44,936 bases of DNA from Gp1-AA122 sp035631655 (GTDB lineage: Bacteria; Acidobacteriota; Terriglobia; Terriglobales; Acidobacteriaceae), in the NCBI GenBank assembly GCA_035631655.1, contig DASQIH010000255.1, forward strand, positions 1 through 44,936, read 5' to 3'. Below the pieces are notes generated by a model that saw nothing but the letters and a program-made list of their open reading frames with translations, did not search any database and was not told the DNA's origin. Position 1 is the stretch's first letter, and each line of letters starts with the position of its first letter. This document shows, piece by piece, positions 24,182-33,117 of the stretch. Both the position numbers and the translations under genes were made by a program.

Positions 24182-24264
24182 TTGGTCGTTGGTCATCGGT
24201 CGTTGGCTCGCCTTACCTGCAACGCTCTCGACCATCCCTTCTTGGTACTAGGTACTGGGTACTA
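24182..24264. repeat. Heptanucleotide repeats between scoA and scoB
   Basis: Units TTGGTCG, TTGGTCA, TCGGTCG (24182-24202) and GGTACTA, GGTACTG, GGTACTA (24244-24264). The last unit contains the scoA stop codon on the minus strand. Confidence 0.85.
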
Positions 24265-24960
24265 ACTCGCTTTCCTCACTGTGCGTTTCTCAATACGCTT
24301 CTCGTACACCTCACCCTGGAAGATGCGCTTTACGAAGACGCTGGGTGTATGCACCATGTCGGGGTCAAGTTCACCGGGGTTAACCAGGTGTTCTACCTCG
24401 ACGATCGTCACCTTGGCCGCAGTCGCCATCATGGGATTAAAGTTGCGTGCCGTCTTGCGATAGACGAGGTTGCCCCACGTATCTCCCTTCCATGCCTTGA
24501 TCAACGCGAAGTCCGCCTTCAGCGCGTGTTCCATCAGATAAAGCCGCCCGTCAAACTCGCGGGTTTCTTTGTTTTCGGCGACCACGGTGCCCACGCCGGT
24601 GGGCGTGAAGAATGCCGGTATGCCCGCTCCGGCTGCCCGGACGCGTTCTGAAAACGTGCCCTGCGGAACCAACTGCAGCTCCATCTGGCCCTTAAGCACC
24701 ATCTCCTCGAGCAGCTTGTTCTCGCCCACATAGGTACCGATGTGTTTCCGGATCTGGCCGGCGGAAAGGAGCAAGCCAATCCCAAATCCGTCGACGCCGG
24801 CATTGTTGCTGATGGTGGTAAGGTTCTTGACGCCCTTCTTGACCAAAGCGCGAATAAGGTTCTCCGGATTGCCGCACAATCCGAAGCCGCCTACCATGAT
24901 GCTGGCGCCATCAGGGATGTCGCGGACCGCCTCGTCCGCATTGCGCACGACCTTGTTCAT
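24262..24960 (-). CDS. scoA: 3-oxoacid CoA-transferase, subunit A
   Basis: Partner of the catalytic B subunit. 232 residues with GASIMVGGFGLCGNPENLI at the N-terminus (the CoA-transferase 1 signature region), TTISNNAGVDGFGIGLLL, VGENKLLEEMVLKGQMELQLVPQGTF, FFTPTGVGT, and the C-terminal KVTIVEVEHLVNPGELDPD. It is the upstream gene of the scoA-scoB pair. Together they would let the cell use ketone bodies or poly-hydroxybutyrate breakdown products. The stop codon lies in a heptamer repeat. Confidence 0.92.
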   Translation of the reverse strand: MNKVVRNADEAVRDIPDGASIMVGGFGLCGNPENLIRALVKKGVKNLTTISNNAGVDGFGIGLLLSAGQIRKHIGTYVGENKLLEEMVLKGQMELQLVPQGTFSERVRAAGAGIPAFFTPTGVGTVVAENKETREFDGRLYLMEHALKADFALIKAWKGDTWGNLVYRKTARNFNPMMATAAKVTIVEVEHLVNPGELDPDMVHTPSVFVKRIFQGEVYEKRIEKRTVRKAS

Positions 24961-25023
24961 GAACAGCCTCTCCCAGAAGCTTTGCCGTCGAATTCCGAAC
25001 TCGGGATTCTACCGCAATTGACG

Positions 25024-25875
25024 CTAGGATTTCTTGAGGTGGTGGGCCCGCTCGAACTCTTCGGCCAATTGGCGCGTATCGAGATTCTCACGAATGTGAG
25101 CCAGCCGTTGTTCCAGTTTGAGGAGAGCTTCCTGGATATTTTTCTTATTCGTCAGCGCAATGTCGCGCCACATGGAGTAGGGACTGGCCGAAATACGCGT
25201 CATTTCCCGCAAGGCGCGCCCCCCAGCCGAGAGCAACGAAGGATCTTCCCCGAATTCATCTACCAGGGACGCCGCGAGAGCAGTCGAGACCATTTGGGGC
25301 AAGTGGCTGATCCAGGCGCACAGGCGATCATGCTTCTGCGGTTCCAGCGCCGCGACCCTGGCTCCAATCCTCTCCACCCATTCCAGGAAATCGCCACAAA
25401 GGCCATCGTCTACATTCTGGCCTGGCAAGGGCGTGATCAGCCAAGCTGCGCCCTGAAAAAGATTCGCGTCAGCGAACTCCACTCCGCATTGCTCCTTGCC
25501 CGCCATGGGATGCCCGGCGAGAAAGCGCTTGGGCGCGTTCTTGCCGAAGACAGTACGCGCTTGTGCGACTATTCCCACCTTCGTACTGCCCACGTCGGTG
25601 AGGAGAGTTTTAGGCGGGAGCGAGCGTCCCAGCATGTCAATGAAATCGATAATTGCGCCTACCGGAGTAGCCAACACGACCACTTGGCTGCCACGCACGG
25701 CATTCTTGGGATCAGGATCGCCCTGATCAATCGCAGCTTTCCTGTAAGCGCGCTCCAGAACGGCGGCTCGGTCACAGCCGACAATCCGCCCCAGGAACCC
25801 GTGGGCCTTCAATGCAAGCCCGAGTGAGCCGCCGATAAGTCCGGTGCCGATGATTGTGATCTGGCGGACAGGCAT
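25024..25875 (-). CDS. tyrA: Prephenate dehydrogenase
   Basis: Oxidises prephenate to 4-hydroxyphenylpyruvate with NAD(P) in tyrosine synthesis. 283 residues from the ATG at 25875, starting MPVRQITIIGTGLIGGS, which places the dinucleotide-binding GxGxxG at G10-G15. The catalytic-histidine region FLAGHPMAGKEQCGVE and the second domain motif WISHLPQMVSTALA are present. No ACT or chorismate mutase domain is fused. The frame is open upstream to 25950, but family length favours 25875. The last residue is about 65 bp from the scoA start. Confidence 0.93.
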   Translation of the reverse strand: MPVRQITIIGTGLIGGSLGLALKAHGFLGRIVGCDRAAVLERAYRKAAIDQGDPDPKNAVRGSQVVVLATPVGAIIDFIDMLGRSLPPKTLLTDVGSTKVGIVAQARTVFGKNAPKRFLAGHPMAGKEQCGVEFADANLFQGAAWLITPLPGQNVDDGLCGDFLEWVERIGARVAALEPQKHDRLCAWISHLPQMVSTALAASLVDEFGEDPSLLSAGGRALREMTRISASPYSMWRDIALTNKKNIQEALLKLEQRLAHIRENLDTRQLAEEFERAHHLKKS

Positions 25876-26013
25876 GTGCACAACAAAGTACGTTGCGCAC
25901 ACGAGTTTTGCAACCAAGCGAGGTGTTGCGGCAACAACGTCATTCGCCAAGCGTCAAGAACGATCGCGCGGGATCAGCACGGGCGGGATTGCAGGATTGC
26001 GTCCATCGCGGCT

Positions 26014-26208
26014 TTAGGTCGAATCTTCGGGCACTGTGTCCACCGAGACGCGACGGGCCTGCGCCGGGGTTCGCCGAGTGCTCCGGCGCAAGCTATGTTC
26101 TCTCTCTTCCAGCGTTTTGTTGAGTTCGTCCACCAGCGCCAACAACTTGTCCGGATCTTTCTCTTTCATAATGGTTTCGCACAAGCTCATCCATTTTCTG
26201 TCATCCAT
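26014..26208 (-). CDS. Small soluble protein of unknown function
   Basis: 64 residues. The first 40 form an amphipathic helical region (WMSLCETIMKEKDPDKLLALVDELNKTLEEREHSL) and the rest is basic and probably flexible. AGG lies at a workable distance before the ATG. Many acidobacterial genomes seem to carry short proteins of this style, but I cannot name a family. The 26209-26465 stretch beyond it holds no gene that I can support. Confidence 0.55.
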   Translation of the reverse strand: MDDRKWMSLCETIMKEKDPDKLLALVDELNKTLEEREHSLRRSTRRTPAQARRVSVDTVPEDST

Positions 26209-26465
26209 GTTGACCTGCTTCCCTTTTTTCGCCAGTCGAAATTGCCAGCGCGTGAAGCTCTCCTATGGCGTTATTTCTGTCCCTGGAGAGAAATGCAGCT
26301 GCCGTGCCAACGATGACATCTTTTGTAAGGGCAAGACTCAGCGAAAGCAGCAACAACTCTCCGATGAAGAGTCTTCAATGAGGGCGCAAGAAGTTCCTAC
26401 CAAGCAAACTGTAGGGCGGACGGCACATCGCGGGTGGCTGCTCTGGAGAACCCAAGGAGAGAAGC

Positions 26466-27542
26466 TCAATCGCCGCTGATCTGCACCAAAGCTGGTTCTT
26501 GCGGTTTGTTCGCCGGACGACGGTCCCAGCGGGAAGGCGGCGGCACTTTCGCCTGCAAACGGTTCACAACCGATCCGACTGCCATGGATCCTCGCACCAG
26601 GTGATCGATCTTCACGGGGCCGGCCACGGGAATAAATTTCAACCAATGCAATCCGCTGCTGATGGCGCACCCACACTGGCTGCAATCGGGAGTACCGCCA
26701 AATACGCAGGGCTCGACACGAGTCTGCAGATCGGCGGAATAGTTCACCGACATTTTCGAAAACAGGCAGGCGCTCGGATTGTTCGGCGGTTGCGCCAGAG
26801 CCTGCGCGATTCCCTCGTTAAAGAGCAACTTGGGAAACCGCTCTCGCAACCTCAGCAGTTGGTCGAGCAAGTTACGGCGATCTTCGAGCGTGAGCATCTC
26901 GGCACTGTGCTCGTCCAGTTGCGGGCTGTATACGCTGACCCAGATGCGGTCCACCTCCGGCCGCGCATTCCAAAAAGACACGTACCGCTCAATATAGCCC
27001 GCTCGTGCCAGCATGGGCCGGGTCACTGTCCAGTGAATATTCACACGGCGATCGGCGATGTTCTTCAGGACCCTTTCATAAGTGGCGGGGGTGCGACGTA
27101 CATCGTGATGCTCCGGCAGACCATCCACCGAAACCGCCACGATCAGCCGTGGAATTTCCATCCATGCTTTGGGAATCGGAGTGACGGCACTAGTCACCAC
27201 CATGGTAAACACACCCGTAACGCTGAGAGCTGGGAGGATCTGGCTCAACTCGCGGTGCCGCAGCAAGGGTTCTCCGCCCACCAGAGAGACTTGCAATGGG
27301 CGGTGTTTGCGAACCAACTCGAGAACACCCTCCACCAGCGCGCGACCACGAAAATCGCTGAGCTGGCGCAGCGTGGTCTCGCCGCCCAGATGCATATCCC
27401 CGTAGGCATAACATCCCGGACAGCGCAGCGGGCACTCCCGCGTGATCTCAATGGACAGCATGGGCAGTCTTCCGCTAAGGATTCTTCCCCAAGCCGCAAG
27501 CAATTTCTGTGGACCGAATTCCGACCGGTGACCCCACATCAC
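26466..27542 (-). CDS. Radical SAM protein with C-terminal cysteine cluster
   Basis: 358 residues. The 4Fe-4S/SAM motif is C37-x3-C41-x2-C44 in RECPLRCPGCYAYG; VSLVGGEPLLR gives the GGE SAM-binding motif, and VAVSVDGLPEHHD follows. The C-terminal part has cysteines in CLFSKM, CVFGGTPDCSQCGCA, which may hold an auxiliary cluster as in SPASM or twitch proteins. The substrate is unknown; the pattern around residues 28-60 resembles radical SAM enzymes acting on lipids or peptides. No obvious peptide substrate gene is adjacent. Confidence 0.82.
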   Translation of the reverse strand: MMWGHRSEFGPQKLLAAWGRILSGRLPMLSIEITRECPLRCPGCYAYGDMHLGGETTLRQLSDFRGRALVEGVLELVRKHRPLQVSLVGGEPLLRHRELSQILPALSVTGVFTMVVTSAVTPIPKAWMEIPRLIVAVSVDGLPEHHDVRRTPATYERVLKNIADRRVNIHWTVTRPMLARAGYIERYVSFWNARPEVDRIWVSVYSPQLDEHSAEMLTLEDRRNLLDQLLRLRERFPKLLFNEGIAQALAQPPNNPSACLFSKMSVNYSADLQTRVEPCVFGGTPDCSQCGCAISSGLHWLKFIPVAGPVKIDHLVRGSMAVGSVVNRLQAKVPPPSRWDRRPANKPQEPALVQISGD

Positions 27543-27638
27543 CGTTGATTAGATGTCAGGAGAGCAGAATTTGGTTTCGTCCTTCCAACAAATCTCGGGC
27601 AAGTTTCCTGTCCCTGAAATCTGCACAAAACAAACGAT

Positions 27639-28004
27639 CTAGAGTTTATCGGGATCAACAACTTGGTCGAGGTAAATCCACAACACGCGCGCCAGGAGTG
27701 TGAGTGTCGGCGCCAGCGGCAAAAACAGCAGAACGGCCCATCCTACGTCTTTCACCAACGACCAATTCGTAACATTTCTTAGAACGATCACGATCACGGC
27801 AATAGTGAGCAGCGCCAACCCGTAGCTGATGTACATGGCTCCGAGAAAATAACCTTCTTCGCGCTCAAACTTGAGATCGCAGACCGGGCAGCGCTCGAAC
27901 ATCTTGGGAAAACCGCGGAAGATCGAGTACCGGAAAATTCTTCCCACGCGACAACGAGGGCACAGTTGCCGCAGTATGCCACCCACGATAGAGGCTCGCA
28001 CCAT
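27639..28004 (-). CDS. DUF983-family membrane protein
   Basis: 121 residues. The N-terminal CPRCRVGRIF and FERCPVCDLKFEREEGYFLGAMYISYG form the zinc-ribbon-plus-membrane pattern of DUF983, followed by two membrane helices. The family's function is unknown; related proteins are found beside respiratory genes. It lies about 95 bp upstream of the radical SAM gene on the same strand. Confidence 0.85.
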   Translation of the reverse strand: MVRASIVGGILRQLCPRCRVGRIFRYSIFRGFPKMFERCPVCDLKFEREEGYFLGAMYISYGLALLTIAVIVIVLRNVTNWSLVKDVGWAVLLFLPLAPTLTLLARVLWIYLDQVVDPDKL

Positions 28005-28072
28005 CGTCTTTGTGGAAACTTTCGCTAGTTTACAGGACCCGAGGCGACATGGGAGGGATTGCGAGGCGGAAC

Positions 28073-28486
28073 TTATTTCTTAGGTGGGTGCATGTGGCGC
28101 CGTAATGCCAGGTCAGCCACCACTTGGACTTCATCGAGAAATGATCGGGCAGCCGCGGAGTCCGGACAGGTTGGCGACTCTACCTCATGACGAAGCACGT
28201 GCAGGAGCTCGCTGGCCCGCAGCATGCGGTAATTCTGCAGCGCTTCCTCGATCGTGTGTCCGGAGTAGCCTGCCAATGCCTCCAGCAGTGCCCATACCGA
28301 GTGGCGCGCGTGGTCCAGAGACGACTTAAACTCGGAAAGCACGTCCATCGAGACAGGCTCGCCATCCAGATAGTATTGGCCGCCCGCCAGCTTTGTTGCG
28401 GGAGATGTCAGTTTGGCTTCCAGGAACCGCAGCTGTTCCGAGAGTTCATGAAGTTCCTGCGCAAACGCCCCGCTGTCGATTTTCAT
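28073..28486 (-). CDS. Conserved-type soluble protein of unknown function
   Basis: 137 residues, predicted all-helical, beginning with a possible coiled coil (ALHELSEQLRFLEAKL-like) and a segment YYLDGEPVSMDVLSEFKSSLDHARHSVWALLEA. No signal peptide or membrane segment. I do not recognise the family. The even composition and lack of repeats support a real gene. It is separated from the DUF983 gene by about 70 bp. Confidence 0.65.
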   Translation of the reverse strand: MKIDSGAFAQELHELSEQLRFLEAKLTSPATKLAGGQYYLDGEPVSMDVLSEFKSSLDHARHSVWALLEALAGYSGHTIEEALQNYRMLRASELLHVLRHEVESPTCPDSAAARSFLDEVQVVADLALRRHMHPPKK

Positions 28487-28764
28487 AGTGGCTCGTGGGT
28501 TCGTGGAATTCCGAGGGCGTCCGCACAGGGGGTGAAACGTCGACCTGCCACAAAGTTAATATTCGCCCACCAAACGGTCAATGTACGAAGGTAATGAAGG
28601 TAATGCCGAGTTGAAGTGGGATCGGCGGAGCTGCCGGCCTGAACCTGGCCATTGCGGAACAGCCGCATGCCCTTAAAACTGCATCTCAGGATGTTGCCCG
28701 CCCGAAAGCTCGGGCATGGCATTGAAAATCAGTTGCTTGCGCAACACTTTAGGAGCCACTTCCG
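28487..28764. other. Intergenic stretch
   Basis: I see no gene here. A small hairpin GCCCG-aaagct-CGGGC (28700-28715) lies before the deacetylase gene; there is no T-tract after it. Confidence 0.5.
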
Positions 28765-29742
28765 ATGATGCATCGCGCCTCCGAAAATCGCCCCCGTTCT
28801 CCGGGACCAGCTAGATACCTGGAACGGTTGAGTAAGGCCTTGCCGGGAGCTCGAAACTGGACGGGGGCGCGCGGCTCGCGGGAGTTCTGGCCCGATGGGG
28901 CAAAGCTGGTCATCTCCATTTCCTTGCAGTTCGAAGCCGGAGCAGAACCCGAGCGCCCGACCGGCGGCCCTGTTCCCGAAACCAACCAAAAGTATCCCGA
29001 TTTACCGCTCGCCCCGTGGTATGAATACGGATTCAAGGAAGGCACTCCCCGCCTGCTCAACGTTTTCCAGAGGAGACGAGTGAGGGTAACCTCGCACATG
29101 CGGGCTGCAGCGGTGGATCGCAATCCCGAACTGGCTCGAGAAATCGTACAGCGCGGTCATGAGGCGGCGGCTCACGGAGAAACTCGCACACCCCGGTACT
29201 CCGTGACTCCCGAGCAGGAACGCACGGCTTGCGCGGCCAATATCCAGAGCATTGTGCGCGCGACCGGAACGCGACCCGTCGGGTTCCACGCCTCAGGGCT
29301 TCACACAACGCCGCACACGCTGGAGGTCCTGCAAGATCTTGGATTTCTCTACTACGTTGACGACGTGGGCCGCGACGAGCCATTTCTGGCGTCCGTGCGC
29401 AGCAAGGCTTTCCTGGTTATGCCCTCCACATCCGGCATGAACAACTTGGCGGCCTACCCAGCTCCGCTTTTCACCAGCGAGCAATACGCGAGCGAACTTC
29501 GAAACGAGTTCGAGATGCTGTACACGGAGGCGGAGAGCCGTCGGCGCATGATGTCGATCAGCGCCCACGACCGTATCGCCGGACGGCCCGCGCATGCCAA
29601 GGTGCTGGAAGAGTTCATCATTTATGCGCAAAGGCGTCCAGGCGTGGTCTTCTCGCGCAAGGATGACATTGCGCGTTTCGCACTGGCTAGTTCCATCACG
29701 CCACGCGAAGAAGAATTCACTCCGGGTTCGGAGGCAGCCTAG
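28765..29742 (+). CDS. Polysaccharide deacetylase-family protein, PuuE-like
   Basis: 325 residues of the carbohydrate esterase 4 (NodB) fold. FWPDGAKLVISISLQFEAGAE resembles the first strand of the PuuE (allantoinase/polysaccharide deacetylase) branch, where the first NodB aspartates are replaced. GHEAAAHGETRTP provides the paired histidines. The segments RPVGFHASGLHTTPHTLEVLQDLGFLYYVDD and MSISAHDRIAGRPAHAKVLEEFI match the last strands of that branch. No signal peptide, so probably cytoplasmic. The substrate is unknown; purine-degradation genes are not adjacent. Confidence 0.82.
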   Translation: MMHRASENRPRSPGPARYLERLSKALPGARNWTGARGSREFWPDGAKLVISISLQFEAGAEPERPTGGPVPETNQKYPDLPLAPWYEYGFKEGTPRLLNVFQRRRVRVTSHMRAAAVDRNPELAREIVQRGHEAAAHGETRTPRYSVTPEQERTACAANIQSIVRATGTRPVGFHASGLHTTPHTLEVLQDLGFLYYVDDVGRDEPFLASVRSKAFLVMPSTSGMNNLAAYPAPLFTSEQYASELRNEFEMLYTEAESRRRMMSISAHDRIAGRPAHAKVLEEFIIYAQRRPGVVFSRKDDIARFALASSITPREEEFTPGSEAA

Positions 29743-29819
29743 CTGGCCGTTTGACAGCAGACCCAGGACTCCGTGGCCCCTGAGATCTGCTTAGCACCAA
29801 TTGGCAGAGAACTAGTCCC

Positions 29820-30242
29820 GTGCGCCGTCATTCGTTAAGCATCGTTGCCATCGCCATTCTCGTTCTCTGGATCGTTCTGTACAGCTTCTCCAGTTCCACC
29901 ACTCATGTAGGCTCGTTTTTTGGAAATGCGATCGCCGATTGGACTGGCGTCGTGGTCACCGTCATAGCAACGAAATACTTTTTCGAGAAAGGCTCGGCAG
30001 AAAGCAGGCGCCCACCTCATGGCGTTCTTAACCCCCTACGCGAGAAGCTGCGTAACCATTCCCTGAGCATCTTCCTGTTGCTGACGGGCGGCGCCTGGGT
30101 CGCACTTTACGCCGCCATGGACTCGGAAAGCAAATGGGGCCAGGTAGTCGGCAATGTTGTCTCTGAGTGGACCCAACTGCTTGGCCTCGTACTTCTAACA
30201 AAACGCCTTATTGAAACCCATTCCAAAGAAAGCAAGCAGTAA
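29820..30242 (+). CDS. Membrane protein made of two tandem copies of one unit
   Basis: 140 residues from a GTG start. Residues about 1-60 and 77-138 align with each other: each has HSLSI, a hydrophobic helix with W-x2-LY, a polar Ser-rich loop, a G-x3-GN motif, a conserved WT, and a second helix ending in TK with a following glutamate. This gives four membrane helices from an internal duplication. I do not recognise the family. Confidence 0.62.
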   Translation: MRRHSLSIVAIAILVLWIVLYSFSSSTTHVGSFFGNAIADWTGVVVTVIATKYFFEKGSAESRRPPHGVLNPLREKLRNHSLSIFLLLTGGAWVALYAAMDSESKWGQVVGNVVSEWTQLLGLVLLTKRLIETHSKESKQ

Positions 30243-30275
30243 GAAGCGCCGCGTCTCAGTCCGACCAGGTTGCAA

Positions 30276-31256
30276 ATGCATCCTAGTGGCATGCAGCATC
30301 AGCACTGCCGCCGTCTACTATGCGTTGTCTTTCTCACTTCCATCAGTTTTTGCTCGGCTCAATCTGCGGGAGCATCACCCAAGGCCAGCCCGGTAAAGGT
30401 CACGATGCAAAATGTCATATACCACTTCACCGACCAGATCGCAGTGCACATCCGCTACCTGGAGGGAGATCTTGTGCCCACGAAGCCGGACACCATTCCC
30501 GTCTTTGACGACAGCAGCTCTTTCAAGCTCACGCTTGGTTCAGCCGAGATTTCACTGCGCACCGACGATCTGGCCAGTGCTTTGAACCATTATGTATTCG
30601 CAGCGCCGGATGCACCGCTGAAGGAGATCGAAATCACAACGACAGGCAGCACTCTGAAGATCAAAGGCCGGCTGCATTCCCGCGGCGACCTGCCATTCGA
30701 GACCGAGGGCACACTGGCGGCCACTCCCGAAGGCGAGGTTCGCCTTCACGCCGACAAGGTCAAAGCTGCCTACGTGCCAGTGAAACGACTTCTGGACCTG
30801 CTGGACGTCAGGATCTCCGACTTGATTAACACAAAAAAAGTGACCGGTCTTCGGGCTGACGGAAACGACCTGCTGCTGAACCCAGGACAGGTGTTTCCCC
30901 CGCCTCTCATTCAAGGCAAGATCACCGCGGTGCGCATCGAGGGCAACCGCATCGTTCAGGTTTTCGGAAAAGCTGCAGCCCCGTCCGAAGGCCGGTCCGG
31001 CGGAAATTTCATGGCGTACCGGGGTGCGCAGCTAAAATTTGGCAAACTCACCATGGAAGACACTGATTTGGTGCTCATGGACATGGATCCTAAAGATCCC
31101 TTTGACTTCTTCCTCGCGCACTACAAGGAACAACTGGTTGCCGGATATACGAAAACCACGCCTGACTTCGGATTACGCGTCTTCATGCGCGATTTCGATA
31201 AGCTTCACCAGCCCGATTCCCATCGAAATCCGCAATCACGGCCCCACACTCGGTAG
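30276..31256 (+). CDS. Exported protein, possibly LmeA/DUF2993-like lipid-binding
   Basis: About 326 residues with a signal peptide (CVVFLTSISFCSAQ). The central region IKGRLHSRGDLPFETEGTLA ... VRLHADKVKAAYVPVKRLLDLLDVRISDLINT and DLLLNPGQVFPPPLIQGKI resembles the beta-then-helix arrangement of DUF2993 proteins. The C-terminal third (LTMEDTDLVLMDMDPKDPFDFFLAHYKEQLVAGYTKTTPDFGLRVFMRDF, read in parts) is unassigned. The ATG at 30276 has CCAGG upstream; a TTG at 30270 and an ATG at 30291 are alternatives. Confidence 0.6.
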   Translation: MHPSGMQHQHCRRLLCVVFLTSISFCSAQSAGASPKASPVKVTMQNVIYHFTDQIAVHIRYLEGDLVPTKPDTIPVFDDSSSFKLTLGSAEISLRTDDLASALNHYVFAAPDAPLKEIEITTTGSTLKIKGRLHSRGDLPFETEGTLAATPEGEVRLHADKVKAAYVPVKRLLDLLDVRISDLINTKKVTGLRADGNDLLLNPGQVFPPPLIQGKITAVRIEGNRIVQVFGKAAAPSEGRSGGNFMAYRGAQLKFGKLTMEDTDLVLMDMDPKDPFDFFLAHYKEQLVAGYTKTTPDFGLRVFMRDFDKLHQPDSHRNPQSRPHTR

Positions 31257-31412
31257 TCAGGGTCGGGGGACCGGGTGTCACCTCCGCCATCAACATCGTT
31301 CACCGACAAGAGCGCCAAGTACGCCGAGATTTCTTGACCTGTGTCACTGCGACCTTCATTATCCTATCAATCTGAACTTCCTTGTCTCTATCGTTCCGAA
31401 CTCCTTCACCTT

Positions 31413-31511
31413 GTCATTCCGGCCGCCCGGTCTTGGCGCGAGGAATCTGCTTTCCCTGTATTCGCGACGACACAGCAGATTCCTCACCGGCTAAAGCCCG
31501 TTCGGAATGAC
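31413..31511. repeat. Dispersed inverted repeat (GTCATTCCGG ... CGGAATGAC class)
   Basis: Arms GTCATTCCGG with GCGAGGAATCTGCTTT, and AGCAGATTCCTC with CGGAATGAC, in inverted orientation. Same class as 8964-9001 and 12725-12807. The remaining gap on either side shows no gene. Confidence 0.82.
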
Positions 31512-31535
31512 AAGATCGGGTGGCGCTTTCCAGCG

Positions 31536-32555
31536 CTAAACGTCTTTAATGTGAGTAGCGATGTACCACTGATTGCCGAATGCGTCCTTGACGCCGCCGC
31601 TGCGATCGCCGTAGGGGTGATCGGTCGGTTCGCCGATCGAAGTCGCTCCAGCCTCGAGCGCGCGGCGGTACAGCGCGTCGACATTCGGAACATACAGATA
31701 AAACATGGTCGGCATCGGCTGGTATGGTCCATGGGCTTCGCCCATCTCCAGAATGGAGTCGCCAATTTTGACTGCCGCGTGATTAATGACTCCGTCGGGT
31801 GATGCATACTTTGCCACCTCTTCGGCACCAAAAGCGCGCTTCAAAAAATCGATGAGGGGCTCGGCCCGCCGGGGATGCAGGTACACATTGACGTTCCGCA
31901 GTCCTTCGGGGATGTACTTCTTCCCCTTGGCGGTCGCGATGTACCAATAATTGCCCGCTTGATCTTTTATGCTGGCGCCGCGCTCGCCGTAGTCGTGGTC
32001 TGTCGGCTTATCGATGGAGATTCCGCCTGCCTCCAGGGCACCCTGATACACCGCGTCCGTGTCGGGCACGTAGACGTGAAGTCCCGTGACCATCGATTCT
32101 CCGCGCCAGGAGAGACCGGGAGCACCGCCACCAACCATCAGCATGGAATCACCCAGGCGAACTTCCGCGTGAATTCCCCCGGCCGAGCCAATCGCCTGGA
32201 AACTCTGCTCGGCGCCGAAGGTCTTTTTCATGAAGTCAATCAGGGCTGGCGCGTCCTGAACGACCAGGTAAGGTGTGATTGTGTGGTAGCCCTTTGGGAC
32301 AGGACTGACTCCGGCTACTTTTCTCTCATCTTGCTCAGCAACAGCCTCAAGCTTCTGACTTGTCATGCCTGCTCTCCTCTCCAGCTCAGTTTTCAGATAA
32401 GCCTTGAATTCCTGGCGCGGCAAATCGCGCAACTCAGCAGCGACACCCACCAGAGCCGCCAGTTGCGCACCCACCTGGGGCACCTGTGCGTCAGGCTTCT
32501 CTAGAATCGCCTGCACCGCCTTATCGAGTTGTTCGATCAGGCTCTGCCTAGCCAT
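31536..32555 (-). CDS. Double VOC/PhnB-like protein coupled to an ECF sigma factor
   Basis: 339 residues in three parts. Residues 1-75 form a helical N-terminal region with no metal-binding cysteines. The two VOC domains (about 85-210 and 215-335) are of the PhnB type; each has IDFMKKTFGAE or IDFLKRAFGAE, a VYVPDTDAVYQGALEAG-like helix, PTDHDYGER or PTDHPYGDR, and KDQAGNYWYIAT or KDAFGNQWYIAT near the end. The ATG at 32555 overlaps the sigma factor stop by 8 nt and has AGGTGA before it, so the two genes are translationally coupled. The position suggests that it modulates the sigma factor, but it has no membrane anchor or zinc motif. That role is inferred. Confidence 0.85.
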   Translation of the reverse strand: MARQSLIEQLDKAVQAILEKPDAQVPQVGAQLAALVGVAAELRDLPRQEFKAYLKTELERRAGMTSQKLEAVAEQDERKVAGVSPVPKGYHTITPYLVVQDAPALIDFMKKTFGAEQSFQAIGSAGGIHAEVRLGDSMLMVGGGAPGLSWRGESMVTGLHVYVPDTDAVYQGALEAGGISIDKPTDHDYGERGASIKDQAGNYWYIATAKGKKYIPEGLRNVNVYLHPRRAEPLIDFLKRAFGAEEVAKYASPDGVINHAAVKIGDSILEMGEAHGPYQPMPTMFYLYVPNVDALYRRALEAGATSIGEPTDHPYGDRSGGVKDAFGNQWYIATHIKDV

Positions 32556-33117
32556 TTTTTTCACCTAGCTGCGTTCGTAGAGTCTCCAGACCGCGAAACT
32601 GGAGTTGCTTAATCGCGCCTTCGCTGCGCCCAAGTTCACGCGCGATCTCGCGGATGGTCTTTCCCTCGGCGAAACGCATGGCAATCACTCGCCGCTGGTC
32701 CGGCGGAAGGTCTTCTACCATGCGGAAGAGCCGCGCCCGCCGTTCGACTTCCTCCACAGTTACCTCATTCGTTGCCTCGGGTGGATCCTCGACCAATTCT
32801 TCTCTTGCACTTCGTTTCCACTGGTCATTAACGACATTAGCTGCAATGCGGAGCAGCCAGGCAGCAAAGGGGACACCACGCCAGTCGAAGCTGGGCAGGT
32901 GGGCCAGCGCCTTGTGGAAAACGTCGGCCGTCAGGTCTTCGGCAACCTGCCTCTCGTGGACTCTGCGAGCGACAAAGGCGTACACCCGCTCGAAGTTGTT
33001 CTCGTAAAGCCCGGCGAACTTTGACGGATCCTTCTGCGCAGCTTCGACCAGGAGACGCTCCTGCGCCTCCTGCCGTGACTCCCTCGTTGCCGGCTTTCCA
33101 ACGGGCATCATCCCCAC
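32548..33117 (-). CDS. ECF-type RNA polymerase sigma factor
   Basis: 189 residues with sigma region 2 (YENNFERVYAFVARRVHERQVAEDLTADVFHKAL, then WRGVPFAAWLLRIAANVVND) and region 4 (LPPDQRRVIAMRFAEGKTIREIARELGRSEGAIKQLQFRGLETLR, read in parts). It lacks region 1 and region 3, as expected for group 4. The N-terminus MGMMPVGK may begin at a later methionine. It overlaps the downstream double-VOC gene. No standard anti-sigma factor is next to it. Confidence 0.93.
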   Translation of the reverse strand: MGMMPVGKPATRESRQEAQERLLVEAAQKDPSKFAGLYENNFERVYAFVARRVHERQVAEDLTADVFHKALAHLPSFDWRGVPFAAWLLRIAANVVNDQWKRSAREELVEDPPEATNEVTVEEVERRARLFRMVEDLPPDQRRVIAMRFAEGKTIREIARELGRSEGAIKQLQFRGLETLRTQLGEKNG

